A stretch of DNA of 64,000 bases. Source: Paludibaculum fermentans. GTDB taxonomy: Bacteria > Acidobacteriota > Terriglobia > Bryobacterales > Bryobacteraceae. Under the pieces are notes generated by a model. The model had not been told where the DNA came from. It was given only the letters and a program-made list of their open reading frames with translations, and searched no databases. How positions within the stretch are numbered: position 1 is the stretch's first letter; every line of letters begins with the position of its first letter. Shown here in pieces: positions 53,723 through 62,465 of this stretch. The position numbers and the translations under genes are program-made. The stretch lies in assembly GCF_015277775.1 (NCBI RefSeq), contig NZ_CP063849.1, positions 6,959,501 through 7,023,500 on the forward strand. Direction: 5' to 3'.

Positions 53723-56700
53723 CTAGAACTGGAACCGCAGGTTGAACTGAATCACGCGGGACAGCCCGCGCTGGCTGGTTACCCGGCCAAAGTTGCTGCT
53801 CGTCGGATCCAGGTTCGGACCGCTGAAGTTGGAGTGATTCGTCGCGTTCAGCAGGTCCACAGAGAGGCGGGCGCTCATGCCCCGCTCCGGCTTGATCGGG
53901 AACACGCGCTCCACCTTGGCGTCGATGTTGAAGATGCCATCGGCACGGATCGCATCCAGGCGGATGGGGAACACCCGCTCGTGATAGCTGCCGGGCTGGG
54001 CGGAGGAACGGCCCTCAAAGCCGACGAAGCCGCTGGGCGGAGCACTGGTTGAGGTGGTCCAGGCCAGGGACTTGTCAAACCACTGCAGATAGTCCTTGCT
54101 GTGCACTTCGTCGTGTTTGAAAAGGGATTCCAACTGGTTCTGGTCGCCGTAGAAGAAACGGTTCCCCCAGTCGCCCGTGGCCGGACCGCTTTGGATCTGC
54201 AGCACGCCGGAGACATTCCAGTTGCCAATCAGGTAGGCCAGAGGGCCGTTCTTGACGAAGCTGCGGCCTTTGCCGAAAGGCATCTCGTACACACCGGTCC
54301 AGGCGATGCGGTGCGGCAGAACGTTGTTGTTCGGACGCTCCGTCGGCAGCAGGTCGTACTCGTTGGCGTACCAGTCGCGAACCTTTGAGGTGGCGTAGGT
54401 ATACATGAAGCTGGTCTGGAAGCCCTTCGTGAAGCGGCGCTCCACCATCAACTCCAGGTCATGATATTTCGTATAGCCCGTGCGCAGGCTCTGGCCCGGC
54501 AGGTTCATGCCGCGCAGAATGCCATACTGGCCGCCGTCGCGCAGCAGTCGGTTCCGGCCGATGACCGAACTCGTGAAGAACGAGTTGCCGCTCATCCAGC
54601 GGTATAGATCCGGGTTGGACGACTGGACTGCGCCGAGGTTCTTGACCGCCCAGGGGTTAGCTACGTTCGCGTTCAGGGCATTGTCGTTGGCTTGGTCGCG
54701 AACCATACCCTTCGTCCAATACTCGCTGGGGAGGTAGTTCAGGCGGCGCTGGATCGGCTGGGTTGCATAGCCGCCGTTGTAGGAGACATCCACCATCAGG
54801 TTGTGGAAGACTTCGCGCTGGAAGCCGAAGCGCCACCGGTGCTGGAGGGCGGGCTTATAGTCCCAGGGCAGCGTATTGGTGTCCTGGTTGAAGCGCGCCA
54901 AACCAGCCAGCGTCGACCGGAACGGTTCGTCAAAGCGGGTGTTACCGCTGGCCGGGCGGACCGGGAAGGGATCGTTCATTGGAGTGCGGCCGGTCGCCAG
55001 CCCATCAATGGTGCCGACGCCGCAGCAGAAGGTGAGGCCCGCGTCGTTGCTGATCGGGGTGCTGGTGGCCTGGTTGAAACCATCCGTGTACGGACGGTCG
55101 TTGGAGACATTCAGCGTATCGGCATAGACGCCCCAACCGGCGCGGATGACGGTCTTGTTGTTCAGGCTGTACACGATGCCGGCCTTGGGCAGGAAGTTAT
55201 GGACACCCTTTGTGGCGGTGTCATATCCGCCCGTGCCGAGATATGGCGTGTAGCCGTTCGCCGAGAACTGGCTTGCCGGCAGGCCGGCGATCGGCGCGGC
55301 CGCGTAGGCAGCTTCCACTGCCGACGTGATCGCGCTGGGGCCGTCCACGTAAGCCGCGGAAATGCCGCGGTTGAAGCGCTCGCTGGTGCCGCCTTCGCGC
55401 TCATAGCGCAACCCCAGGGAGATGCGCAGCTTATTGCTCAGGCGCCAGTCGTCCTGGAAGAACAGAGCGCGCCGGGGCGTCCGCCAATAGGCCGAATCGT
55501 TTGTGTCGATCGACATGCCAGAAGGCAGGCCCATCATGAACGCCGCCCAATCACGGGCATGGTTTACGCTGACGTTGTCCACGTTGGTGGCCTTGGTCCA
55601 GCCATTGCTGCGGAAGTCAAAGTAGCCGGTGCTGCTGCCCGGGCCGCTGGACGCATACAGGTTGCGGCGCTCCTGCCAGCCGTACTTGAAGGAATGGTTG
55701 CCACGGATGGTCGTCATCGTCGCGCGGAACTCCAAGGTGTTGCTCTTGTCAGTGATGGCCGGATAGCCGCCGCCGACGTCGGAGATGGTGTCGAAATCCA
55801 GGCGCGGAAGCTGTGTGTTGCTGCCGGCGCGCTGGTCGATGTAGGCCGGGAGCCCCACCTGTGCGGCCGTGATCTTGGTGCGCGTCGTGTTGCGGCTGCC
55901 CTCCTCGAAACGGGAGATGCCGAAGTTGGTGTCCAGGATGTTGGTGGAGTTGATCGTCCACAGGTAGCCGACATTGCCGCCGCGGTTGATGCGGGTGAGG
56001 CCGTTGGAGTGCAGGCCGCGGGCCGTCTCGTAGGTCCAGTCGTATTCGTCGGCCAGGCGGTCGTTCCACTGCCAGCGGAAGTTCACCCTGTGGTTCTGGC
56101 TCACCGCCCAGTCATAGCGGTTGACGATGGAATTGAACTTCTCGTCCTTCGGCATCGCCGTGGCCAGGTAGTTGTTGGTCAACTCGGCGGTGACCAGGCC
56201 CGGAATGTTGTTCGGATTCGGATAAAGCTTCGAGTAGTAGGCGTAGGCGGGGTTCAGGATCGGAACGCCCTTGTTGCCGGGGAATGGAGAGCGTACCACG
56301 GTGTTGCCCTGCAGTTGCGCGGAACGCGGATCGTAGATAGTGAAGCGGTTGGCGCCATTGGGAATCCCCAGGAAGTAGGAAAAGTCGCCCTGCTTCATGG
56401 CCTCGCTGGGCACGGTGCGGTTCACTTCCGAGGTCGTCTCCGCTTTCGACTGACGGATTCCGTTCCAGGTCAGGGTCCAGAACACCTTGTCCTTGCCGTT
56501 GAAGATCTTGGGCAGGAAGACCGGCCCGGAGGCCGATACGCCGTAGTTGTTGGAGCGGCCGGTGGCCTGCTTCTGCCGTTTGCTCGGGTCAATCGTTCCG
56601 GTGCGGACGCCTGCGTCGAATGGTTCACGGGTGAAGAAAGGCGTCGCATTCCAGCGCTGTTGCCAGTGCTGGTCGAAGACGGCGCCATGCAGGGAGTTGG

Positions 56701-57433
56701 TGCCCGACTTCGAACTGACGTTGATGGCGGCGCCCGAGGTGAACCCCTGGCTGGCATCGAAATTGGACGTTTCCAGTTTGAATTCGCCCACAGCATCAGC
56801 CGGCGGTGTGAAGCCCACCCGGCGGCCGGTGCCGGTGACGCTCATGCCGTCCATCGTGTACTCGTTCTGGCCCACGCCGCCCATCGTGTTGAACGACGAG
56901 GTGCCGCCGTTGTCGAACGGCCGGCGGTACTCGGGCTGCCCGGTCCACTGCATGCCCGGCGCGAGGGCCGATAGCGCGAACGGATTCAGGTCGGAAAAGG
57001 GAAGATTGATGAGCTGCTGCTGGTCAAGAACACGGCCGCCGCTGGCCGAAGTGGTTTCGAGCAGCGGAGCATCGGCCGTCACTTCCACGGTCTCGGCCAC
57101 CGCACCCACTTCCAGCGTGAGATTGATCTCGAGGCGGGCGCTCACATTTACTGTTATGCCAGTACGGTTGAGACGCTTGAAGCCATTCGATTCCACTTTC
57201 ACCGAGTAAGTGGACGGTTCAAGGAAGTTTGCTTCGTAGTATCCGGTTTCGTTGGTGACGACGCGTCGGGACTCGTTCGTCTGGGTGTTGGTCACTGTGA
57301 CGACGGCACTGGGGATGATCCCGCCTTGGGGATCGCTGATTCTTCCAGTGATGGCGCCACGAGCTTCCTGAGCTTGCAGAGACAAAGAACAGAGGGCGAG
57401 AACGGACGCCGCGGCAAGGAGCTTGAACGACAT
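53723..57433 (-). CDS. Giant TonB-dependent-receptor-like outer-membrane protein (Oar-like)
   Basis: A 1236-residue protein. A signal peptide (AAASVLALCSLSLQAQ) is followed by a carboxypeptidase-regulatory-like domain (GAITGRISDPQGGIIPSAVV, GYYEANFLEPSTYSVKV). A plug domain follows, with LPFSDLNPFALSALAPGMQW and NEYTMDGMSV. A very long barrel ends in RVIQFNLRFQF. This is the acidobacterial Oar-like type. ATG 57433 is preferred over a TTG two codons earlier; ggagg lies at the right distance. No partner hydrolase or SusD-like gene is adjacent; the nearest is a divergent M28 peptidase, which hints at peptide substrates. A sigma-70-like promoter with three repeats precedes it. Confidence 0.87.
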   Translation of the reverse strand: MSFKLLAAASVLALCSLSLQAQEARGAITGRISDPQGGIIPSAVVTVTNTQTNESRRVVTNETGYYEANFLEPSTYSVKVESNGFKRLNRTGITVNVSARLEINLTLEVGAVAETVEVTADAPLLETTSASGGRVLDQQQLINLPFSDLNPFALSALAPGMQWTGQPEYRRPFDNGGTSSFNTMGGVGQNEYTMDGMSVTGTGRRVGFTPPADAVGEFKLETSNFDASQGFTSGAAINVSSKSGTNSLHGAVFDQHWQQRWNATPFFTREPFDAGVRTGTIDPSKRQKQATGRSNNYGVSASGPVFLPKIFNGKDKVFWTLTWNGIRQSKAETTSEVNRTVPSEAMKQGDFSYFLGIPNGANRFTIYDPRSAQLQGNTVVRSPFPGNKGVPILNPAYAYYSKLYPNPNNIPGLVTAELTNNYLATAMPKDEKFNSIVNRYDWAVSQNHRVNFRWQWNDRLADEYDWTYETARGLHSNGLTRINRGGNVGYLWTINSTNILDTNFGISRFEEGSRNTTRTKITAAQVGLPAYIDQRAGSNTQLPRLDFDTISDVGGGYPAITDKSNTLEFRATMTTIRGNHSFKYGWQERRNLYASSGPGSSTGYFDFRSNGWTKATNVDNVSVNHARDWAAFMMGLPSGMSIDTNDSAYWRTPRRALFFQDDWRLSNKLRISLGLRYEREGGTSERFNRGISAAYVDGPSAITSAVEAAYAAAPIAGLPASQFSANGYTPYLGTGGYDTATKGVHNFLPKAGIVYSLNNKTVIRAGWGVYADTLNVSNDRPYTDGFNQATSTPISNDAGLTFCCGVGTIDGLATGRTPMNDPFPVRPASGNTRFDEPFRSTLAGLARFNQDTNTLPWDYKPALQHRWRFGFQREVFHNLMVDVSYNGGYATQPIQRRLNYLPSEYWTKGMVRDQANDNALNANVANPWAVKNLGAVQSSNPDLYRWMSGNSFFTSSVIGRNRLLRDGGQYGILRGMNLPGQSLRTGYTKYHDLELMVERRFTKGFQTSFMYTYATSKVRDWYANEYDLLPTERPNNNVLPHRIAWTGVYEMPFGKGRSFVKNGPLAYLIGNWNVSGVLQIQSGPATGDWGNRFFYGDQNQLESLFKHDEVHSKDYLQWFDKSLAWTTSTSAPPSGFVGFEGRSSAQPGSYHERVFPIRLDAIRADGIFNIDAKVERVFPIKPERGMSARLSVDLLNATNHSNFSGPNLDPTSSNFGRVTSQRGLSRVIQFNLRFQF

Positions 57434-57487
57434 AGTCAAAAGACCTCCCTTTACGAGTGGGAACCTCCCGGTTCCGAAACTTGAAAG

Positions 57488-57534
57488 ATTAGATCAGACT
57501 TCCGATAGGTAGTCAAGATAGCTACTGTAGATAG
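57488..57534 (-). promoter_or_regulatory. Promoter of the giant receptor with three GATAG repeats at 13-bp spacing
   Basis: On the minus strand, TTGACT (57516-57511), a 17-base spacer and TCTAAT (57493-57488) form a promoter giving a leader of about 50 bases. On the plus strand GATAG occurs at 57504, 57517 and 57530, exactly 13 bases apart, spanning the -35 region and upstream. This pattern suggests a repeated protein-binding site. Confidence 0.55.
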
Positions 57535-57718
57535 GTTTTGGAGGATGCATACAGCGACAAAGGGGTTTGAGATCTCAATAGCTGATGGCCGGCTCTGTCT
57601 TCGCGCTGACTTTTGACTCATTATCGTTCACTTGAAAGTCAGGTATTGCGAAGCAAGGTGGACCCTCCGACGGCCTGGAGCCGGAACAACATACAATGGC
57701 TGAATCCAGGAGTCTCGC

Positions 57719-59059
57719 ATGACCAAACTACTGCTCTCCGCCTCCCTGCTGGCTGCCGCGGTCCTCGCCCAGCAATCGCCCAACGCGCTACACCCCGCCA
57801 TGAAGAAGATTGCCGCGGAGGTCTCGGAAGACCGGATCACCAGCACGCTCAGGAAGTTGGAGAGCTTTGGTACGCGCGACACCAATGGCGTGATCGAGAC
57901 GCCCGGGCATGGCGTCAAGGCGGCCCGCGAGTGGATTGCGGCCCAGTTCAAGAGCTACAGTCCGCGGCTCGAGGTCCGGTTTGATCCGCATGCGGTGAAG
58001 AAGAGCGCCCGCATAGTAAAGGATACGGATGTCGTCAATGTCGTGGCCGTCCTCAAGGGCAAGACGCAGCCGGACGTGGAAGTGCTGGTCGGCGCGCACT
58101 ATGACTCGATGAACATGATCTTCAAGTCAGGTACACCGCGCGTGTTTGACGCGGACGCCACCGCCTCCGCGTCCGTCGCACCGGGCGTGTCGGACAACGG
58201 CAGCGGGACCGCCCTGGTGCTGGAACTGGCCCGGGTGATGAGCCAATACGAGTTCGACAAGACGATCGTCTTCGTGGCCTTCGCGGGTGAGGAGCAGGGA
58301 CTTCTAGGCGCCGGCGGCTATGCCGAAACCGCTGAGAAGTCGAAGGAGAAGCTGGAGGCCGTGATCAATGTGGACGTGATTGGCAACGATGTCACGGGCA
58401 ACGGCATCCAGGCGGGCGGCCGGGTGAACGTCTACTCCGGCGATCCAATGGACTCCAGTTCGCGTTCGCTGGCCCGCTACATGCGCGAAGTGGCCGAGCG
58501 GTATCAACCCGACCTGCGCATCAACACGGTTTTCCGCCAGGACCGCTTCGGCCGCGGCGGCGACCACACGCCGTTCCTGACGCACGGCTTCGCCGCCGTG
58601 CGTGTGACCACTCCAACGGAGCAACTCGAGTTCCAGCACAACGAGAAGGACACGTTCGACCGCGTCTCGGTGCCGTACATTGCGTCGGTCACCCGCAGTG
58701 TGGGAGTTTCGCTGGGTTCGCTGGCCATGGCGCCCAAGCCGCCGTCGGTCTCGCCGCTGGGCCGGGGCGACGGTCGCTATGACGCGGTGATGAAGTGGAA
58801 GAACGAAGACTTGGAGCCCGATCTGGCCGGCTACTCCGTGGTGATGAGGTCGACCACCGCCCCGTTCTGGGAACGGGAGATTTACGTCGGCAAGACTGAG
58901 CAGTTCACCCTCAAGAATGTGTCGATCGACGAGGTGGTGCTGGGTGTGCGCGCCATCGACACGGAGGGCTTCGCGAGCCTGGTGACGGCCTGGACGCTGC
59001 CCGTGAGGAGGAATTTCACCGGCGCGCCGGGCGCCCCTGCCGCGACCCCTGCTCCGTAA
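57719..59059 (+). CDS. Secreted M28-family zinc aminopeptidase
   Basis: A 446-residue exopeptidase with a signal peptide (LLLSASLLAAAVLAQQ). The cocatalytic metal ligands are visible in order: His and Asp in GAHYDS (about 125), Asp in GVSDNGSGTA (about 160), the Glu pair in FAGEEQGLLG (about 190), Asp in NVDVIGND (about 220) and His in FQHNEKDTFD (about 307). About 20 residues inserted before GVSDN look unusual. The last 110 residues form a fibronectin-III-like domain (KNEDLEPDLAGYSVVMRS). It is divergent from the giant receptor, so the pair may serve peptide digestion and uptake. Confidence 0.9.
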   Translation: MTKLLLSASLLAAAVLAQQSPNALHPAMKKIAAEVSEDRITSTLRKLESFGTRDTNGVIETPGHGVKAAREWIAAQFKSYSPRLEVRFDPHAVKKSARIVKDTDVVNVVAVLKGKTQPDVEVLVGAHYDSMNMIFKSGTPRVFDADATASASVAPGVSDNGSGTALVLELARVMSQYEFDKTIVFVAFAGEEQGLLGAGGYAETAEKSKEKLEAVINVDVIGNDVTGNGIQAGGRVNVYSGDPMDSSSRSLARYMREVAERYQPDLRINTVFRQDRFGRGGDHTPFLTHGFAAVRVTTPTEQLEFQHNEKDTFDRVSVPYIASVTRSVGVSLGSLAMAPKPPSVSPLGRGDGRYDAVMKWKNEDLEPDLAGYSVVMRSTTAPFWEREIYVGKTEQFTLKNVSIDEVVLGVRAIDTEGFASLVTAWTLPVRRNFTGAPGAPAATPAP

Positions 59060-59096
59060 TTTGGGCGATCCCCCGGAAACCGTCCAAGCCGGCGAC

Positions 59097-59125
59097 TTGA
59101 GTCCAGGCGAGTCCTGGGGCACAAT
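59097..59125 (+). promoter_or_regulatory. Candidate promoter of the antiporter gene, nearly leaderless
   Basis: TTGAGT (59097-59102), a 17-base spacer and CACAAT (59120-59125) place the transcription start at about 59132, one or two bases before ATG 59134. No Shine-Dalgarno sequence is seen, in keeping with a leaderless mRNA. Confidence 0.4.
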
Positions 59126-59133
59126 TGCGAGAC

Positions 59134-60390
59134 ATGGCGGAGATCCTCTTTGGTATCGGACTACTGGTCTTCCTGTCGCTGTCGTTCACGGCGATCTTCA
59201 AGCGCACTTTGGTGCCCGACGTTCTGCTGCTGATCCTGTTGGGCATTCTACTCGGCCCCGCCGTCCTGGGCTGGGTGAAGCCGGAGGACTTCGGCAAGAT
59301 TGGCGGCGTGATGAGCACCATCGCGCTGGTGGTGATCCTGTTCGAGAGCGGCACCACCCTGGATATCGACCTGTTGGCCAAGATGCTGAAGACCACGCTG
59401 AGCCTGGCGGTTTCCACCTTTGCCTGCACGGTGCTGATCATCGCGGCGACGGCGTACTGGGGCCTCCACCTGGAGGCGCGAACGAGCTTCCTGCTGGGCT
59501 TGATCCTCTCCAGCATCTCGCCTGCGGTGGTGATTCCCATCGCCAAGTCACTGAAGATGCGGGAGCCGGCCATGACGGTGCTGATTCTGGAGAGCGGACT
59601 GACGGACGTTCTGTCGATCGTCATGGTGTTCAGCATCATGGAGAGCCCGGCGGGGGTGTTTCAAGCGCCGAAGATGCTGGGCACGGTGCTGTCCAGCCTG
59701 GTGTTCGCGGGGGTGATCGGCATGGCTGGCGGGCTGGCCTGGGCCGCGGTGCTCAACACGGTACGGCAGTTCCCGAACACCTCGTTCGCGGTGTTTGCCT
59801 GGGTGTTCATCCTGTACGGCATCGCTGACATGATGGGCTTCAGCGGAGCGATCGCGGCACTGGCGTTCGGCGCTTCCATGGTGAACTACCACCGGTTGCC
59901 GCTGCACAACGTGAAGATCTTCCAGCAGCACGAGTTCGGTTCGCTGAATTCGGCCGATATGGAGTTCTATCACGAGGTGATCTTCCTGCTGAAGACGTTC
60001 TTTTTCGTCTACCTGGGCCTGTCGATCAAGTTCGACAATCCGATGTATCTCTTGATTGTGCTGGGTGTCGTGGTGGTGGTTTACCTGGTGCGGCTGGGGA
60101 TTGTGATGAAAGTGATGCGGGGCGTGAGTCCGGGCTGGGAGGAGAGCTACGAACTCTCGGTGATGGCGCCGAAAGGGCTGGCGGCGGCGGTGCTGGCGAG
60201 TGTCCCGCTGGAGCGCGGCATGGCGGGCGGCGAGGTAATCCGGAGCTTCTCTTACTTCGTGGTGCTGGTGAGCATTGTGCTGACGGCGGGCCTGATTCCG
60301 CTGATGCGCCGTCCAGCAGTGGGACAGGCGGCGCGCAGGCTCTACGGGTTTGAAGAAACGGAACTGGAAGCGGCGCCCCAGCCGGAGTGA
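59134..60390 (+). CDS. Cation:proton antiporter (CPA family)
   Basis: A 418-residue inner-membrane protein with about 12 hydrophobic segments, of the Na+(K+)/H+ exchanger superfamily. It has the conserved early LLILLGILLGPAVLGW, the family GLILSSISPAVVIPIAKSL, and ILESGLTDVLSIVMVF, whose Glu-Ser-Gly-x-x-Asp is the ion-binding signature of CPA1 (NhaP-like) members. TTG 59125 would add three residues; ATG 59134 is preferred. It helps regulate cytoplasmic pH and Na+. A fragment of its 3' part (60181-60262) is duplicated in inverted orientation at 61519-61602. Confidence 0.88.
   Translation: MAEILFGIGLLVFLSLSFTAIFKRTLVPDVLLLILLGILLGPAVLGWVKPEDFGKIGGVMSTIALVVILFESGTTLDIDLLAKMLKTTLSLAVSTFACTVLIIAATAYWGLHLEARTSFLLGLILSSISPAVVIPIAKSLKMREPAMTVLILESGLTDVLSIVMVFSIMESPAGVFQAPKMLGTVLSSLVFAGVIGMAGGLAWAAVLNTVRQFPNTSFAVFAWVFILYGIADMMGFSGAIAALAFGASMVNYHRLPLHNVKIFQQHEFGSLNSADMEFYHEVIFLLKTFFFVYLGLSIKFDNPMYLLIVLGVVVVVYLVRLGIVMKVMRGVSPGWEESYELSVMAPKGLAAAVLASVPLERGMAGGEVIRSFSYFVVLVSIVLTAGLIPLMRRPAVGQAARRLYGFEETELEAAPQPE
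60181..60262 (+). repeat. Copy A of an inverted duplication, inside the antiporter gene
   Basis: This segment of the antiporter (AAAVLASVPLERGMAGGEVIRS, then SYFVV) recurs on the minus strand at 61519-61602. The longest exact run is 31 bases (from ggcatggcgggcggcgaggt to cggagct). Small gaps and substitutions occur elsewhere. Confidence 0.85.
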
Positions 60391-60397
60391 AGGGCGT

Positions 60398-60473
<76 letters not shown>

Positions 60474-60539
60474 ACGGAGTGGCGCAAGGTTTGCGCCCAG
60501 TCCCCAGTTTAGCCGAAAGGGCGGAGGGCGCGGCAGCGG

Positions 60540-61529
60540 ATGGGGTCTATTGACCTGTACATTTTCTGCCTGTATGATCCAGCCCAGAGGGCGGGCCGCA
60601 TTTTGCCGGAAATCACTATACCAGTTGGCAACTTCATTACGTCGAAAGGCGCACAGGCAATTTCGCCGATGCCGGCGGCCGGCCCGAACCAGCGCGGACC
60701 AACCTGCGGATTCTATGCGCTCGCTTTCGTGATGCTGTATTGGTATGAGAGGCAGATGCAATACGGTGGCGACTTCGGGTTGTCCAAACCGCTGGAGGCG
60801 CGCACACACAACGCCAAGGCGCCGGAATCGCGAGCAAATATCTTCCAGCAGGGCGCCAAATATGTCTCGGCCAAGACCGGATCTTTCTACTCACTGCGTC
60901 ACTATGGCAAGCACAATCTACTGACCGCCTACGGGTCGGTCTTCAATGCCGAGAACCTGGTGAAGGTGGCGCGGGGCAATGGCTCCCAGTATGGCGGCCA
61001 GTTCGACGGGCATGTCCTGACCCTGACGGACTCTGGCGATTTCGTCGACAAGGTGAAGGCTCTGATCGGCATCGAGTGCCCGGCGATCGTGCCGTTTGAC
61101 GTGGGCAACACCGGGGATCCGACGAGTACAACGGGCGAGCGGGCCCACTGGGCCACGATCGTGGGTACCTACGATGACGGGGCCGACGAGGCGATTCACT
61201 ACCACTGGGGCAAGTTCCGCTACTGCCCTCTGGCAGATTTCGGCGACTCAAATGGCCAACTCAGCGGGAATATGTTTCTGTCCTTCCGGAAATGCGAGGC
61301 GACCCGGGACAAGCTTCTGGTTCGCGACTTCATGACCGACGGCACCATCAAGATGTACCAGGAGGCCGGCTTCCTCGTGAAGGCCAAACCGGAGAGGGTC
61401 ACGAACTACGAGTTCTGCAAGCCAAAGAGTATCGACGATCTGAAGTCTCTGGAGAAGCTTAAGTCTTTCTACCCGAAGCTCTCTGAGGCCCTGGCTGACG
61501 ACAAGCTCAAGGCACACGCCACGAAGTAA
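60540..61529 (+). CDS. Cysteine-peptidase-like protein of unknown family
   Basis: A 329-residue soluble protein without a signal peptide. I recognise no named family. Its best clue is GPNQRGPTCGFYALAFVM (Cys56), followed much later by GERAHWATIVGTYDDG (His203) and HYHWGKFRYCPLADFG. This Cys...His order and local sequence resemble papain-fold peptidases (C39/actin-maturation-protease style), but the assignment is tentative. The C-terminus is Lys-rich. ATG 60540, ATG 60669 (286 residues, starting MPAAGPNQRGPTCG) or TTG 60603 may be the start; a promoter-like element at 60549-60577 favours the later ones. Its last four codons and stop lie in an inverted copy of the antiporter gene. Confidence 0.6.
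   Translation: MGSIDLYIFCLYDPAQRAGRILPEITIPVGNFITSKGAQAISPMPAAGPNQRGPTCGFYALAFVMLYWYERQMQYGGDFGLSKPLEARTHNAKAPESRANIFQQGAKYVSAKTGSFYSLRHYGKHNLLTAYGSVFNAENLVKVARGNGSQYGGQFDGHVLTLTDSGDFVDKVKALIGIECPAIVPFDVGNTGDPTSTTGERAHWATIVGTYDDGADEAIHYHWGKFRYCPLADFGDSNGQLSGNMFLSFRKCEATRDKLLVRDFMTDGTIKMYQEAGFLVKAKPERVTNYEFCKPKSIDDLKSLEKLKSFYPKLSEALADDKLKAHATK
60549..60577 (+). promoter_or_regulatory. Promoter-like element overlapping the first codons of the cysteine-peptidase-like gene
   Basis: TTGACC (60549-60554), a 17-base spacer and TATGAT (60572-60577) match the sigma-70 consensus well. If real, transcription begins near 60584 and translation at TTG 60603 or ATG 60669. Confidence 0.4.
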
Positions 61530-61602
61530 GAGCTCCGGATTACCTCGCCGCCCGCCATGCCAGCACTCCAGCGGCAGGACGCCAGCACCGCTGCCGCGGG
61601 CG
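61519..61602 (-). repeat. Copy B of the inverted duplication: antiporter gene fragment upstream of thiG
   Basis: Read on the minus strand this matches 60181-60262. It encodes AAAVLASCRWSAGMAGGEVIRSSYF, compared with AAAVLASVPLERGMAGGEVIRSFSYF in the antiporter. It has lost 3 bases twice and is not an open gene. It overlaps the stop codon of the cysteine-peptidase-like gene and fills most of the gap before thiG. Confidence 0.85.
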
Positions 61603-61655
61603 ACTTAGCTCCCGGGCGGGCGCTCGCACGGATGGTCCGCGCATACAATAGAACC

Positions 61656-62432
61656 ATGAGCGACCAGTTTTCCATCGCGGGGCGCACGTTCCGTTCCCGC
61701 CTGATGATCGGCACGGGTAAGTACCGGAGTTTCCAGGAGATGGTCCGGTGCCACGAAGCCTCCGGCGCAGAGGTCGTCACGGTTGCGGTCCGCCGGGTGA
61801 ATCTGACGGACAAGAGCAAGGAGTCGATGCTGGACTACATCGACCGCTCGAAGTACTTCATTCTGCCGAATACAGCCGCCTGTTACACGGTGGATGACGC
61901 AGTGCGGACGGCTCGCCTGGGCCGTGAAGTGGGCCTCTCCAACTGGGTGAAGCTGGAAGTGATCGGCGATGAGAAGACGCTGTATCCGGACGTGTTCGGG
62001 CTGGTGGAGGCGACGCGGATCCTGGCCAAGGAAGGGTTCGTCGTGCTGCCGTATACGAATGATGATCTGATCACGGCCCGGCGGCTGATCGATGCAGGCG
62101 CCGCGGCTGTCATGCCGTTGGCCGCGCCGATCGGTAGCGGCTTGGGTATCCAGAATCACGCCGCGCTGCGGATTATGCGGGAACAGATCACGGAAGTGCC
62201 GCTGATTGTGGATGCGGGCGTGGGTACGGCTTCGGATGCGTGTGTCGCGCTGGAGATGGGTTTCGACGGAATCCTGATGAACACGGCGGTGGCCGCGGCG
62301 CAGGATGCGGAGAAGATGGCGCTGGCCATGAATCGCGGGGTGGAAGCGGGCCGGTTGGCGTTCCTCGCCGGACGCATGGAGCGGAAGCTGTACGCTTCGG
62401 CCAGTTCGCCGCTCACGGGCGTTATCCGCTAG
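61656..62432 (+). CDS. thiG: Thiazole synthase ThiG
   Basis: A 258-residue TIM-barrel enzyme that builds the thiazole phosphate ring of thiamine from deoxyxylulose phosphate, dehydroglycine and ThiS-thiocarboxylate. It has the family start FRSRLMIGTGKY, the Schiff-base lysine in NWVKLEVIGDEKTLYPD (about residue 107) and phosphate loops AAPIGSGLGIQN and VDAGVGTASDA. The frame is open upstream to 61557 through the inverted antiporter fragment, but ATG 61656 fits the family. TACAAT (61644-61649) lies 6 bases before this ATG and no ribosome-binding site is visible. No other thi gene is in the window. Confidence 0.95.
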   Translation: MSDQFSIAGRTFRSRLMIGTGKYRSFQEMVRCHEASGAEVVTVAVRRVNLTDKSKESMLDYIDRSKYFILPNTAACYTVDDAVRTARLGREVGLSNWVKLEVIGDEKTLYPDVFGLVEATRILAKEGFVVLPYTNDDLITARRLIDAGAAAVMPLAAPIGSGLGIQNHAALRIMREQITEVPLIVDAGVGTASDACVALEMGFDGILMNTAVAAAQDAEKMALAMNRGVEAGRLAFLAGRMERKLYASASSPLTGVIR

Positions 62433-62439
62433 GTGGGAT

Positions 62440-62459
62440 TGGGGCGCCGCGGCGCCCCA
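62440..62459. terminator. GC hairpin between convergent thiG and beta-barrel genes
   Basis: A perfect palindromic hairpin, TGGGGCGCC with GGCGCCCCA, has a 2-base loop and lies 7 bases after the thiG stop. There is no T tract, so termination is plausible but not certain. Confidence 0.45.
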
Positions 62460-62465
62460 GTTGGA

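Noticed and set aside
54692-56974. Plus-strand open frame of 760 codons under the giant receptor
   Set aside because: Composition (Val/Ala/Gly/Arg-rich without structure) and exact overlap with a well-supported receptor gene mark it as a shadow.
57488-57534. GATAG repeats as a CRISPR or plasmid iteron array
   Set aside because: Only three 5-bp units in a promoter position; no spacers, replication gene or cas gene nearby.
61557-61655. N-terminal extension of ThiG through the antiporter fragment
   Set aside because: It lies in the inverted antiporter fragment and beyond it, and adds 33 residues absent from the ThiG family. ATG 61656 fits.
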